Shown piece after piece: positions 13,536 to 26,446 of a stretch of 64,000 nucleotides of DNA. How positions within the stretch are numbered: the stretch's first letter is position 1; each line of letters starts with the position of its first letter. The notes below the pieces were generated by a model. It was given only the letters and a program-made list of their open reading frames with translations. It ran no database searches and was not told the origin of the DNA. The stretch is taken from the NCBI GenBank assembly GCA_018857735.1, contig JABMCL010002767.1:1-64000 (forward strand). Direction: 5' to 3'. Origin of the DNA: Alviniconcha marisindica (Eukaryota > Mollusca > Gastropoda > Provannidae). A program made the position numbers and the translations under genes.

Positions 13536-13540
13536 TAGGA
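12932..13540 (+). repeat. composite satellite: (CT)n alternating with a 45-bp unique segment
   Basis: Six to seven units of CAATAGGGGATATGGCCTAA followed by TTGAATAAAATTCTTTGTTCGTTCG are separated by (CT)n tracts of 6-35 repeats. One microsatellite-seeded segment appears to have been amplified as a higher-order unit. Confidence 0.92.
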
Positions 13541-13951
13541 AACTGTATCTTCTATCTTCTTGCATGAAGACATTCGTACGGGTAAATAAATATATTAGCA
13601 TAAGAGGCAGTAACAGTTGAAATAAAAACCAATAAATAAAATAAACCAAAAACAATAATACAAAATAATAAAACAGTACCTTAATGCAACTCAAGAAATT
13701 TGGACTGAAGCGAGAAGCAGGAAACCTAACAGTAAGTAACGTACTGGTGCTGGATTCCGCGAAACATACTTGTCACTGGTGCGCCATTTTGCACAGTCCG
13801 AAACTATCCAGTCAGAAGCACCAAAATGACGCCGACGCAAGGGCCACTTTGCTGACAGCCACTCTCCAAGCAGCCACTACCGGCCTGGCATATGCTTCTT
13901 AGGCAAGCACTAGTAGTGTGGTGTGTGTGCAGCGGCAGAGAATGAGAGAGA

Positions 13952-14182
13952 GAATCTACAGACAGTACACCTAATTATTACAGAGACTAGAGAGAGACAG
14001 GCAGACATAGACAAAGGAGCAGAGAGACAACGAGAGAGAACAAATACATGCACAAATACAAAGGCAGAAAGAGAGAGAACCCACAGACAGTACACCTAAA
14101 TTATTACAGAGACTAGAGGGAGACGGGCAGACAGGGACAAAGGTACAGAGAGACAATGAGAAAGAACAAACACATGCACACT
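13952..14182 (+). repeat. ~127-bp tandem duplication, purine-rich
   Basis: CAGACAGTACACCTAAWTTA starts each copy (about 13957 and 14082). AGAGAC-rich DNA then runs on to about 14410 with a 16-G run at 14250. Confidence 0.75.
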
Positions 14183-14413
14183 GTATAGAGAGACAGCCAG
14201 CCAGACGGACTGAGACACAGAGATAGAAGAACAGGGGGCACTGAGAGAGGGGGGGGGGGGGGGGGAGGAGAGAAAGAGACGATGAGACGGACAGAGAGAC
14301 AATGAGAAACACACACACACACACACGTTTCAATACACACAAAGAGAAACAAACAGAATACACACATGCACATGCACAATACAGAGAAAGAAACAGACAG
14401 ACAGAAACAGGGA

Positions 14414-14466
14414 GTTAGTTAGTTACTGCTTTGAGCCCAGTCAACCACAAAGGGTTATATCAGGGC
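14414..14466 (-). repeat. dispersed tail module, GTTGACTGG family
   Basis: GAGCCCAGTCAACCACAAAGG on the plus strand, with AGTTAGTTA before it and ATATCAGGG after it. Related copies are at 8871-8905, 25008-25073 and 58199-58256 (minus strand) and at 43276-43304, 48978-48997 and 58876-58906 (plus strand). Short tails of this type are typical of mollusc interspersed repeats; I base that on memory, not on a search. Confidence 0.6.
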
Positions 14467-14613
14467 TAACAGGGAGAGAGACAAACAAAGATAATGACAA
14501 AAGGCAACAACAAAAACATAACAAATGGAGACAGAGAGACAAAGAACAGATAAAAACAACTGATTTTCAACGCCCATGACAAAGTAACATACATTCACAC
14601 ACACAAACACACA

Positions 14614-14654
<41 letters not shown>

Positions 14655-14656
14655 AC

Positions 14657-14854
14657 CGGCAAAGACGTTGGGGTCACTGTTGATGGGGTTGTCCCCACTG
14701 CTGACCGAGCGCCTCATCTCCACCACCTCCTCTTCCACCTCCACTGTCTTCTGCACCCCTCCGTCACTCATCGTCATCACGCTGCTGCTGCCGTTGTTGC
14801 TGGTGCTGGTGTTGTTGTTGGCAGCTTTCTCTTCTTGAACTGGCTCTAACCCAC
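14657..14854 (-). CDS. ANKS1A: ANKS1 exon 13 (Asn/Ser-rich linker; last exon seen)
   Basis: 198 bp, phase 1 to phase 1. Acceptor TGCCAG|GTGGGT and donor TTTGCCG|GTCAGT. It encodes an Asn/Thr/Ser homopolymer-like run, then an acidic Val/Glu helix, then [18 protein letters not shown]. The final DPNVFAG resembles the DPGQFAG that precedes LLHG in the vertebrate protein. The donor is followed at once by an (AC)n array. The next exon should begin with two bases completing a Gly codon, and it was not found. Confidence 0.85.
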
Positions 14855-17800
14855 CTGGCAAAGAACAAAGAAGCAATACTTGAGTGACTAGAAGAACAAG
14901 GACCATCAGCGTGGATTACAAACAAACACAGCAGGTAGTTGATGGATATCTGTGCATATTTATAAAAAAACGTAAGTCAGCAAAGTGGTTTAGAAATCGA
15001 GCCTTCAGCAAAAACAACAATAGCACTTAGTAGATGAATATCATATGTGTCAATGATACCCAAGAAAATGAAGCAGTTTAGAAATCGAGTCTTTGGCAAA
15101 GACCAACATCACTTAATAGATGGCGGTTTAATGTTCAAATGATACCAGAAACCAAATCTTTCAGTATCAATAGCACTTAGTAGATGAATCCATACATTTC
15201 AAGGATACTGAATAAACAAAAGCAATTTAGAAAGCAAACCTTTCTGCAAATGACAATAGCACTTTGCACATCATCACAGCATACACAACGCACTGAAGCA
15301 CGGAGGCTGACCTTGCGACAAGCGTTGCTCCCCATGACTGGAGACACGAGCAGGGCTGCCACCTGACGTCACTTCCTGTGTCACCTCCGTGGCCTCTTTC
15401 ACCTCAGGCACCTGCTCGGCGCCAGGGCCAGCTGCCGTGGCGGCTTGCAGAAGAGTGGTCTCTGTGATCGTCTCCATGTCCTTTGATTTCCGTTTGTCCT
15501 AGGGGAAAAACAAAACAGGAAAAAGGTCAGAATCGAAATGTGGACTGAAGTTTCAGCCCGATGTCCTATAATGTCTCATTGCTAATGCTGTCCCTACCAA
15601 CAGGCATATGGAGCTATCCCTGTAACCTAGCAACCAGAGGTCTAATGACGAACTGATTCTTCTGAGTCAGCCCTCGGGGCTTTAAAAAATTAGGCTCCTA
15701 CCTAACTTTCAGCACAAATAGCTGCCCTGCAATTAAAAGATAGATTTGGATACCAAAAAGGATAAAATACGATGCACAAACTATGACAGCATTCCAAGCA
15801 ACCAAGGCTACAGAGATTTTTACGAGCCTGTTGCTCTATTGGTGACACCCGACACTTGTCCAGATTGAATGTCTACATTTCACACAACATACCCAAATGT
15901 TCTGCATCACATTTTAGGCTACTTGATTAGAGTCTGATTAGTCCATCACTGTCAAAGCAAATAAGTGGACACCTTTCTGAAGGCACTAGTACTCAGAGCT
16001 GTTTGTGGTATGCATTCAGAGTACAATCAATCTGGTTTCATGGTTGAACCCAGTCTGACTTTTCGTCACTCACACTTGGTCAAAACGGGAGCCTTTTCTG
16101 GTCTAATCTTTAGTGCTGACAAGACATTGCCAAACGATCTGGTTCTATTCCCATCACATTTCCAGACCCTCTTTGCAATGCGGAACGTTTTTCTAAGGAA
16201 ATTCACTTTGTTTTTACCCCAAAAACAGCTACCACAGAGCTCTCTCTATATATATATATACTCCAGCAGGCCAAATTAAGCAAGGTCCCACCTGAGGATT
16301 GATCTTCTGCTGTATTCCATGCAGAGCTGTGCTGGGGGATGGTGGGGGGCAGTCCGGGGTGGGGGGCTGCGGGTAGTTGCTAGGCGACATAGGCTGGTCA
16401 CCTCCCCCTGCTGCCGTGCCGGTGCTCTCCCTTCTCTTGCCACCATCCAGCTCCAGAGACTGGGGCTTGCTGATCTTCGCCTCCTCCTCTGCCTTAGCCT
16501 TGGCCTTCTCCTCCGCTTTGGCCTCCTCTTCGGCCTTTGCTTCCTCTTCACACCATGGAACAGTTTGCACAGTGTTAGTAATATGGTGGAACGCCCCGGA
16601 CAAAAACTGCCCCGAAAGTCAAACAAAAAGCAGTCTTATAGTTGTAACGGGGACAGGGGCTGGGGTGTGGGGGAGGCAGGGTCCGCTGGTGCAAGGGTTT
16701 TTTATTCGTATGAAAACATACAGAGAAGCGTCTATTGAAATTTGGTCTCAAAGCCGGTGAAAACTCAGTCTCAGGGAGTGGTCTTCCCTGGGGAGCATAC
16801 ACCACTGTGAAAGGTCTGAGCTGCCACCAGAGGCAATAGACCGCCAGTACTCGACACCTTTTTGTCAAGGGCCTGCTGAAGAAACAGCAGTGGTTTAAAA
16901 AAAAGATCATGCAGATCCCCCATGTTGACAAAATAATCAACCTGATGATTGCAGTCGCTTTACAGAAGAACTGCAACTCAGAGGTGGGGGCGTTGCGGAC
17001 TGACAGCGGCAACTCTGAACAAGGGCAGCAACTGTCACACTGAACACCACAAAGACCAGCGCATGCAGTAGCTACGCCACAGCAGGCTGTAAACCCAAAA
17101 AGACTACAAACAGTCTCTGCCGGTTAACCTCTCCACCCGGGACTGGGCGCATCCACGGGACAACACAAAGGCACACCCTTCTCAGGTGTCCCTGCGTGTG
17201 AATACAAAGAAATACTAAACTAGACCAACAGTATTCATGCCAATCTTTTCAAATCAGTTCAGTGTTACAGGGCTTGAAGTCCTGAAGACTGCTGGCACTG
17301 GTGGCAGTGGAATGTCCACCTTTCCACCCTGCTATAGACATTTAATGTACAGAACTCAGAAGAATGTTTGTCCCTTGGTAATTTTGACTGAGAATTTAGA
17401 AATTTCAAAAGAAAAAGTAAATGGACTGTTTTGTTTTGTTTTTGCATAAAAAGATCTCTTGTCATTTAAGAACAGGTAAGGCCATGAAATTTGACACACA
17501 AAGAAAGACAAAAAGATTAAACAATTTTACTGCAAACCTCAAAGTGCTTCAAACATGCAAAATTACTGTCATTGTACCTGCAATCATGGTGGCATTAGCA
17601 TAAATGGATTCCCTCTTGGTGGACGTCGTCATCACATCCCCACCTCCAGAATCATCCCTGTCGCCCCGTCCCCTCTCTCCAGCCTCACTCATGTCATCCT
17701 TCACCTTTCCTTCTCCTCCTTTGAGTCGTTTTATCACAGTCTGGCCAGCCTCAGCGGCTGGCGTCGAGGAACCCCTTGCAGGGTAATCCGAGCTCATCTT

Positions 17801-20590
17801 GTCCAGGTCCACATTAACATAATCCATGCGGGAAGGGTCTGTATCACAGGGTGGGGGAGGGAGGGCTTTGTCATAGCTGGAAACCAAGTGTTCGCTGCCT
17901 GAAGTGCTGTCGGTGGCGATCTGTGAAGCCTCTGTTTTCCGCATGCTGGGCGTCTTCCTTGGTGGTTTCTTCGGTTGTTCCTGCGCAGACAGACCCATAC
18001 ATATTTCTATTAACTCTTTTTTATTTATACTTTTTATCTTATTTCATTGTGTAGCACACATTTATAAGCATGCACAGTTCCTCTCTGGTTTAGGCCAGGA
18101 CAGCTGCAGTGTGGTAGAGGCTCCTAAATCCTGCATCAACATGATTCTTCCATATAGTGTCCAACACTCTGAAGGCCCTGACACTTTTTGATAATGCTAT
18201 TTCAATGTTTCCATAACCCACCAAACTCTGACTTACACTCTTTCAAATGTGTATGTGATCTTTTTGCATGCGTTTACACACAGGAGACGTCAGTTTACAG
18301 TCCCAAGGACTTCGGTACAAGCCCAATTCATTCCTCCTACAAAGTACGATTTCCTGTTAGCACGAGAGCTTTTGCCTGGCATGGACTATCACCTTTCCTG
18401 TGCTTCTGTTCAAAAGATTCAGCCACTGCATTTGGTACAGAACTTCAAGACCTCTGTTTCTGCAGGACCATGCCAGAAGCTCTGGGAGGGAGGTGGACAG
18501 CAATGAGGAAAGTGGACTAGTATCCTGAAATTCTGTAGTTTCCCTGGGACTCAAAGTAGCTGCTAAGGGCTAGCACCTTGCAAGATTCAATTGTGGTGGA
18601 TTTTTCCTTGCACACTGGGATCATGCACTTTTTGTACATATGAACACTTGCTGAGAGTGCCTCATCTTGCCTCAACACATATTTTGAGATGAGGCCTAAA
18701 TGATTCACAATGGCAACTAGAGTGCTGTTGATCTCTGCTTCCAAGCAGACCCACTGTGCTCTAGTGGTATTTGACTCTGTATGAGCAACTGGAGCTTTCA
18801 CACAGCATGTTTTGAAAATCCACCAAAGTGGTTACAGTGCTGTTTAGTTGTTACATGGCTGAAGCCAAGTGAAACTGCTGCCATCTCGAGGCATGTTTGT
18901 GTACAACATACAACTGTGCATCAGTTTGCAATGTCACTCTATTTTAAGCCACATACACAGGGTGCATGTGTGTTGAGCTGCAACCTGCCACCTGCACTTT
19001 TGGCAGAATGACCAGGCTTGTTATGTGCTACTGTGGTAACATGGGGGTTTGGGGGGGGGGGGGGGGGGGGAACGGACACTAAAATAGTCAGCACAGAAAG
19101 CTGACACTGGAGAAGAAAATTCTTCCACAGCTCCTGCTGGGACTTGAACCCGAGACCTTTCAATCACGAGTCTGGTGATCTACCACTGAGCCACATCTCT
19201 ACCCTGCAGGGTGCAACCTACACATAAAAACGATTTATTTATTTACATAGCACCTAAATTCTACAGCAAAGTCCTGCCACTTCAAAGCAAAAGCAGACTG
19301 TCAAACAACAGCTGTGCACAAACAGTGCAAGGTGACCTCACGGGACCTAACATAGGCATATCACATCAGACCTCTTATAACATGTGGGAGGGACATGGGC
19401 ATTCAGGTAAGCAAACTTCCACCCCCTGGGGCTGTACGCAAGTAAGCCACTTTACCCGAGTGCCTGAGAGGGGGCTGGCATCACGAGACCTGGGTGGCCC
19501 CTGGTTCAACTCCGCCATCAGGTGAGCTTGGCCTGTAATCAATCAATCATCAAAAATTGGTCACAGCAGTTTTATTTATTTATTTATAGATTTTGTATGT
19601 ATTGTCCTTTGAAGGAGATGTTATGGAGACTTATTGTGTTGGTCACAGTGTAAACTTTTTATATATATTTAAACTTTTTAAAACATTCAATAATTATTTT
19701 CTGTCAGAAATGGTATAAACTGTCTCAGGATTGGATTACAGAGCTAACTGTTTTGCCTGGGAGTTTCGGTGAGGAAAATAACACTGAGTGCAGATGATTA
19801 GTTAGATGATTAGTGTGCATCCCTTCTACAATTCCCTTCAAAAAGAGGATGAAATCAGCACCGCTTGTTCATACCATCGCTGACAGAACTAACAATGGGT
19901 CTATCCCTTCTACGATTCATTTCAGAAAAAGGATGTAATCAGCACTGCTTGTTCACATCACTCAAAAAACTCCTCCAGAGTCCATCCTTTCTACGATTCT
20001 TTTCAAAAAGTGGATGAAATTGGCACTGCTTGTTCACATCATCACTCAAAAACTACTCCAGAGTCCATCCCTTCTATGATTCTTTTCTAAAAGAGGATGA
20101 AGCAAGCACTGCTTATTCATACCATCACTAACAGAACTAACAATGGGTCTATCCTTGCTACAATTTATTTCAACAGCTTGTTCATACCATCACTGACAGA
20201 AATAACGATGGGTCTATCCTTTCTACAATTCATTTCAACAGCTTGTTCATACCATCGCTGACAGAACTAGTGATGGGCCTATCCCTTCTATGATTCATTT
20301 TTAAATGTTTGTGAAGTCAGCGCTGCTTGTTCATAACATCAGACAATCTATGTGAGTAAGCAGCATGCATGCACTGACCTGCGTCGGTAAGAGGTGAGGA
20401 GTCGCGGACAGGTGTGTCCACCTGTCGCAGAGAGATGCGCGGCGGGAGAGGAGGGGGTGGGGACTGTGGTTCCTGAGAGCTGGCCTGGCTGCTGTAGCAT
20501 CAGCAAGACAAAAAAAAAGAATCTCATTGACAGCCAGATACAGTCTTTAGTCAGTCTCACAAATCTCCCAAGACATTTACTGCATACACT

Positions 20591-20662
<72 letters not shown>

Positions 20663-23600
20663 CAACACACACACACACACACACACAAACACACACACCA
20701 CACCACACACACAACAAACACAAAACAACAAAAGACAGACAGATCTGAAATAGTCCTGTAAAACAAAATAACTTATCTCAAGGCAGCTTGAATCAACAAT
20801 CTGGTCACTGATTCTCAGACAAAATGCCTAATTAGGCAAATCACCTCTGCCATATATACTCAAATGGTACAAATCATCTGCTGCATTATACAAGCTCTTG
20901 TTAACCTGACTGCAATCTGATTGCTTTCCACACATGTTTTTAATAAATAAAGTTATTATTTACTTTACTGTCTGCCAACAGCACATTTATTCGCAGACAA
21001 CAGCAGACAGAAAAGAGCTGAAAGTGCATGGATAGAACAGCAGAAAACGGTGCAATTAAAAGTTCTGTTTCACACCAAAGCCTGTGACTCAGGCAAGCTG
21101 ACGACTAACAGGATGCGGTCACACCAGCAATACTTCACACATAAAAAGTGTGGTTTATACTGGAAGAGGGAAGAGACAGCAATGAGATGAAACGGGACAT
21201 GTATATACTTGCTGATGCATTTGACGAAGGGAAAAGAAGTCAGCTTCAAAGAGATTTGACAAAGGCAAACAGTAAACAAAAACAGAGAAATATCTCAAAA
21301 TGAAACAAGCCTGGCAATTTGCTGTACACAATAATGGGAAAAATGAAAGCAGACCAAATGAAGAGTTTGACCAAACTGTATGCTTCACTGCTTTCACAGC
21401 TCAAGCACCCGACTTCTAGCACACAGAAATGTTGAAAGCAAGCACATTCACTCTGCAAATGACTGCCAGAGCAAGAGTGTAGCATTGAAGCCAAGCCTGG
21501 GTACACATCATGCTTTATTCAGCAGGGCTTCCTCCAAAGGGATGAAAACCAGACAGTGGTTTCATTCTAGTTCTGTATCGAACATTCCCAAAGTCTTAAA
21601 AGAAGCTGGCCAAGCTGGTTTCCATACCAACAGAGTGAAGCAAAGAAACCAGTGCTGAGATTCAAAATCATCAGATACTCATTTCAAAGTAACAAATGAA
21701 GTAAAAATCACCTGGTGATCACTTCAAAGTAAAAAAAAATTCAAAGCAAACAGGAAATCAAACAAAACACATAGCAGCACAAGTCAAAACACAAATCTTG
21801 AAATTTATGTTGAATATACACTGTTCTGAGCACAGGGGGAAGGTGAAACTTTTCAAAATAAAACAGATGAAATGAACAGGGGATATCGGCCTCTTTCTCT
21901 CAATTCTTCACTCATTTAAACACCAGAAAATGTTTGCACGGAATACTCCTACACAAAGGGTTGAAGAAACACCAGACTAACCCAGCATGCACTAAAAGTG
22001 TCTGAGTCTTCATAATGTTGAAGCTAGTCACTATACAGAAGAAGAATGAGTGAGAGAAAGAGAACTACAGTTATTTCAGTGACTGTGAACCATTCAAGAC
22101 AAACATGGCAACCACATGCTGGGGGAAAAAAGTTCACTTTGTTCTTACAAAATGTGTGACAGAAAGACAGCTGCAACTGCTCCATTAACTGTACATCAGT
22201 CTAAACAAAGCAGTAGTACTGAAACACTAGTTAATTTTGTTCACGTGACAGCAAATAAATTATTCAAAAAATATAATACATACAAATAATTTTAAAACAG
22301 ACAGGAGCAGGAGGCATAAAAAATGGACAAAGCCACTGAACATTCCAAATTTGTCTCAGGGTAGTCACACAGTCACGATACTAAAAGTAACATCTGTTAC
22401 GTGGTTTACACAACAATTAGGAATACAAAAAGGTAGGGGGGGTTGGGGTTTGGTGGATTTGGTGGTGGTGGTAGAACAGTCAGGATTCCTTGGTAACAGT
22501 TACAGCACTGACACAAATCACTGCAGAGAAAAAGACCACAAAGACCACAAGGAGGTGGACCAGGCCATGTGCAAAACAGTCAATACCTCCTACTGGACCA
22601 TTTGAGAAAACTGGTGCAACAACACTAATCCACTCTGTTCTGACAACAGCAGAAGACAAAGTGAAGGGGAGGTACTGAAAACGGATGAAGCAGGTGAGAT
22701 ACACTGTGTGTCAAGAACATTCAACAAGGCGTGTTTTGGACACTGAAACAGGCGTTGCGCTAAAACGCCGGTCTGTTTCTGACCGACAGCAGTGGGAAGA
22801 TGCATGTGTGTCAAGAACATTCAACAAGGCGTGTTTTGGACACTGAAACAGGCGTGGCACTAAAACACCAGTCTGTTTCTGACCGACAGCAGTGGGAGGA
22901 GAGCACAACAGGAATGCGTTACCTTCGGTAAGTAGTGTGACGCCTGAAATCCAGTCAAGGACAAGGCATTCAATTATCCAGTCAAGGACAAGGCATTCAA
23001 TTCTCTTATATACAATCATGCTAAAGGTATACACATTTATGGAAACGAGAGTTTAAAAAAAAAAGAATTCTGAAACCCTATTTACAATAAAAACAGATCT
23101 GTCCCTCCTGCATATCCTCAAGTGAAAACAATTGTTAAAGCATGCACACTGTACTAAGTCATGATTGTTATTTAAACCATGCACATCTGCACTAGGTCGT
23201 GTGTACCAGAATTCAAGAAAATGTGTTCCTATGTCTTTCCAAAATGAAGCTAATCAAAGGGCACACACTGCCACTTCTGTCCAGTAATACACAGGTGGCA
23301 GTGTTAGTTTCTAGAAAAGGAAAAAACTGTAGGAGAACAAAAAGATATCTGTACGTGTGAACAAGGCCCTAATGGCTTTTTGTGTGTGTGTGGGATGCCA
23401 GTTCCACAGCATGCACACTGCCGACAGAATCTGAATGTTGTAGAAGAGGGCATGGTTGAATGGCCATGATACTAACCATGGGACTGGGTGGTTATATACA
23501 GGTCACAAAATCCCCTTAATCCCCCCCGGCCCATCAGTCAGAGGATGGTGGATTCAGTGTCTAACTAGAGATCCAGCGTGTTACAGTTGTGTACAAGAGA

Positions 23601-26415
23601 AAGAATCAATCCCCCCCCCCCCCCCCCCCCCCCCCCCACATGTACTTTCAAAACACTACACCATGAGAAATTATTTTTCAGGCTGAGTAAGTGTGTACTC
23701 TACCACATCTCCACCTTCCTCAAAAAATGAAGGAAAAAAGCCATCAGTATTTCCCATGAGGGGGGGAAAATCCCAACAGCAAGAATAGAATATATATACA
23801 CAACATGCAAAAGAAACAACAACAAAAACAATGTTATGCAGACTTCGTTTCCTTCTTCTTCCTTTACCTGTCAGTCTTTCTCATCTGAGCCTTTTCCAGA
23901 GTGTCGCCATAAACGGAACGAGGTTTGGGAATCGGGCGACGGCCACCGGGCGGAGTGGCCTGCCCTGGTACGGAGGAGCCAGGCCCCGGGAGACCGTTGA
24001 TGTCCCGCTCCCCGTCAGAGTCGGGAGTCCGCTGGCTGTTCACGTGACCTGGGAACAACAGACATGCACAAACTTCAAACTGATTTCCCTTTTAGTTTTC
24101 TCCTGTTGATGACCATGTTGTGCGGTTTGAGACAGACAGACATACTCCAAGCATTGCTTTCTGGCACCTTCCTCCAAACTCTGCCAGAATCGGTTACACC
24201 ACTGAAGAGGCACTCCTTATCTCCATGCAGCTGTCCACCAAAGGTTTGGGTACTAATAAGATTGTGGAAGTAGCATAGTATCCAAGCACACACATAAACC
24301 CAAGGCACATCTGCCCTGGATAAAAATTTAGTTCCTTCTTGATTCAAACAACTTCAGTTTTATTTGTGCTGGCACAAGCAATGTGGGCATTGTAAAATAA
24401 ACACCTGATATAATTTGAGTTGTCTGATACAAACTTACTGCCATCTGAGCACCAACAAAAACTGCCTGTTAGCTGAGTTTTTTTAGTCTAATGTAATCAA
24501 TTATGGCAATGGTTGGAGGAAGGATGTCACAAACCAGTGCTTGGAATTTGAGAGACAGAAATGGACACACTCACAGGTTTAGAACTGCACTGTAATGGTC
24601 AAATTTTCACAAAAACAAATCCACACTTACAACATCAATTTTCAATTTGTCCAGAAGAAACAATAGTCTTTCACTGATTCAAGCCCAGAGCAGACACTTC
24701 TGAACAATGCAGTTACATCAGTCAGCTTGTTCAAGACTCACAAAACACACAAAAACACCAACCACTGATGATCTGAAGAGCCTCCTGCGTCAGCTTGGAG
24801 TGGATGGACTTGAGGATGTCTTCAGCCGTCATGTCATTCTTTGCTTTCGCCCACACATCAACGCCTGAGAAAAACAACACAGCAGGTGTCAGTGTAAATA
24901 TTTACCCAATGATCAATGGTTTCAGTCCCAGCCATTCAAGATTTCAGTATACTGAACAATGTCTGATTCACAACTGACTTAATAAAAACATGAATCAACA
25001 AAAGGTAAGTAAGTAACTTGGTGTTTTATGGCCAGTCAACCATTACAGTTATAGATATCAGGGTGAGGACCTGGAACTTTTGTTAAAAGCTACTAACTAC
25101 AAGCACAGATTTTGGGGGTTAAAAAGGCCACACAACAAAAGGACAGGGATCTTTTGTTAAAAGCTACTGAATAAAAGGACAGACTGGGGGGAAGATGCAG
25201 CGCAACAAAAGGACAGGGATCTTCTGTTAGAAGCTACTAAAAACTTTTTTTTTTTAAAGGACATCTATTTTTGCAACAAAAAGACATGGATCGTTAAAGA
25301 GGCCACTCAACGAGGCTGTTGGTGGCCCGAACTTACCTCCTTGTTGGTGGCATGTATTTATCTCGGTGGTGGTGGTAGGGAGTGGAGGTATTGATCTCTG
25401 TTTGTGTTGGTGACTTGTGTTTATCTCTATCTTGGTGGCATGTATTTATTTCTGTGATGATGGTGGCTGGGTGTGTATCTTCCTCTGTCATGGTGGCAGT
25501 TGTTGATCTCTGTGTTGGTGGACTGTTTATCTGTGAGTGTTTATCTCCATCTGTGATGATGACTGCAATTGTGGTCCATGTTGGTGGCCTGTGTATCTCC
25601 ATCTTGGTGGTATGTGTTTATTTCTGTGATGATGGTGGGTGTTTATTTCCATCTGTGATGACTGGTGTTGACTGCTGTCTGTGTTGGTGGACTGTATTTA
25701 CCTCTGTGTTGGTGGCCTGTGTATATCTCCATCTTGGTGCTATGTGTTTATTTCTGTGATGATGGTGGGTGTTTATCTCCATGTGTGATGATGACTGGTG
25801 CTGACTACTGTCTGTGTTGGTGGACAGTATTTACCTCTGTGTTGGTGGCCTGTGTTTATCTCATGTCTACCACACGTCTTGATGGCATGTATTTTATTTC
25901 TGTGATGGTGATGGACATTTATCCATGATCGTGGCAGGCGCTGATCTCCATCTGTCCATCACCCTGCTACATGACGACCATACTCTCTACAATTACAAAG
26001 GGCGTCACTCACACTATTACAAACTGTGACATCCTTTCAAAAAAGAAAACAAAAAAGAGAGAGAAAACAAAAACAATGGCAAGCTGTGCCCTGACCAGTT
26101 GTACAGACTTTCTCTTTCACCTGGCAAGCCGGTGGCAAATGTGTTTACCTCTGTCTAACAGCAGTTTGATGACGTCCAGTTTACAGGAGGTGGCAGCCTC
26201 ATGCAGTGCTGTGCCATTGTCAGTCTGCAACACGATACGTTAGTCACACGTCACACACACACACACACAGGCACACACCAACGCATGCCAAAGCTAGTCT
26301 AGCCATGACCCTCAATGTGGCAACACTGGCACTCGCGTTGTTCAGCACTAATAGTGGATCTTACAGGTGAGCATCAATGTCTGTGGAGACCTCTTCGTAA
26401 CTGTACAGTACAATC

Positions 26416-26446
<31 letters not shown>

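Larger units (their letters stand above)
17981..20378 (-). other. ANKS1 intron 9 (~2.4 kb)
   Basis: Holds the tRNA-like sequence at 19131, a 20-G run at 19051 and the 80-bp tandem repeat. A missed small exon would be in here if the exon 9 donor at 20379 is the real one. Confidence 0.7.

Noticed and set aside
16319..16760. Plus-strand ORFs of 127-139 codons
   Set aside because: Antisense shadows of ANKS1 exon 11; the minus-strand frame carries the conserved PTPDC motif.
18227..18256. Micro-exon of 23 bp between ANKS1 exons 9 and 10
   Set aside because: A good GTAAGT donor is present and the length fits 3n+2, but the required frame contains TGA.
18517..18801. 94-codon minus-strand ORF in ANKS1 intron 9
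   Set aside because: The sequence looks protein-like in places but matches nothing I know. Suitable splice sites to fit exon 9 and 10 phases were not found.
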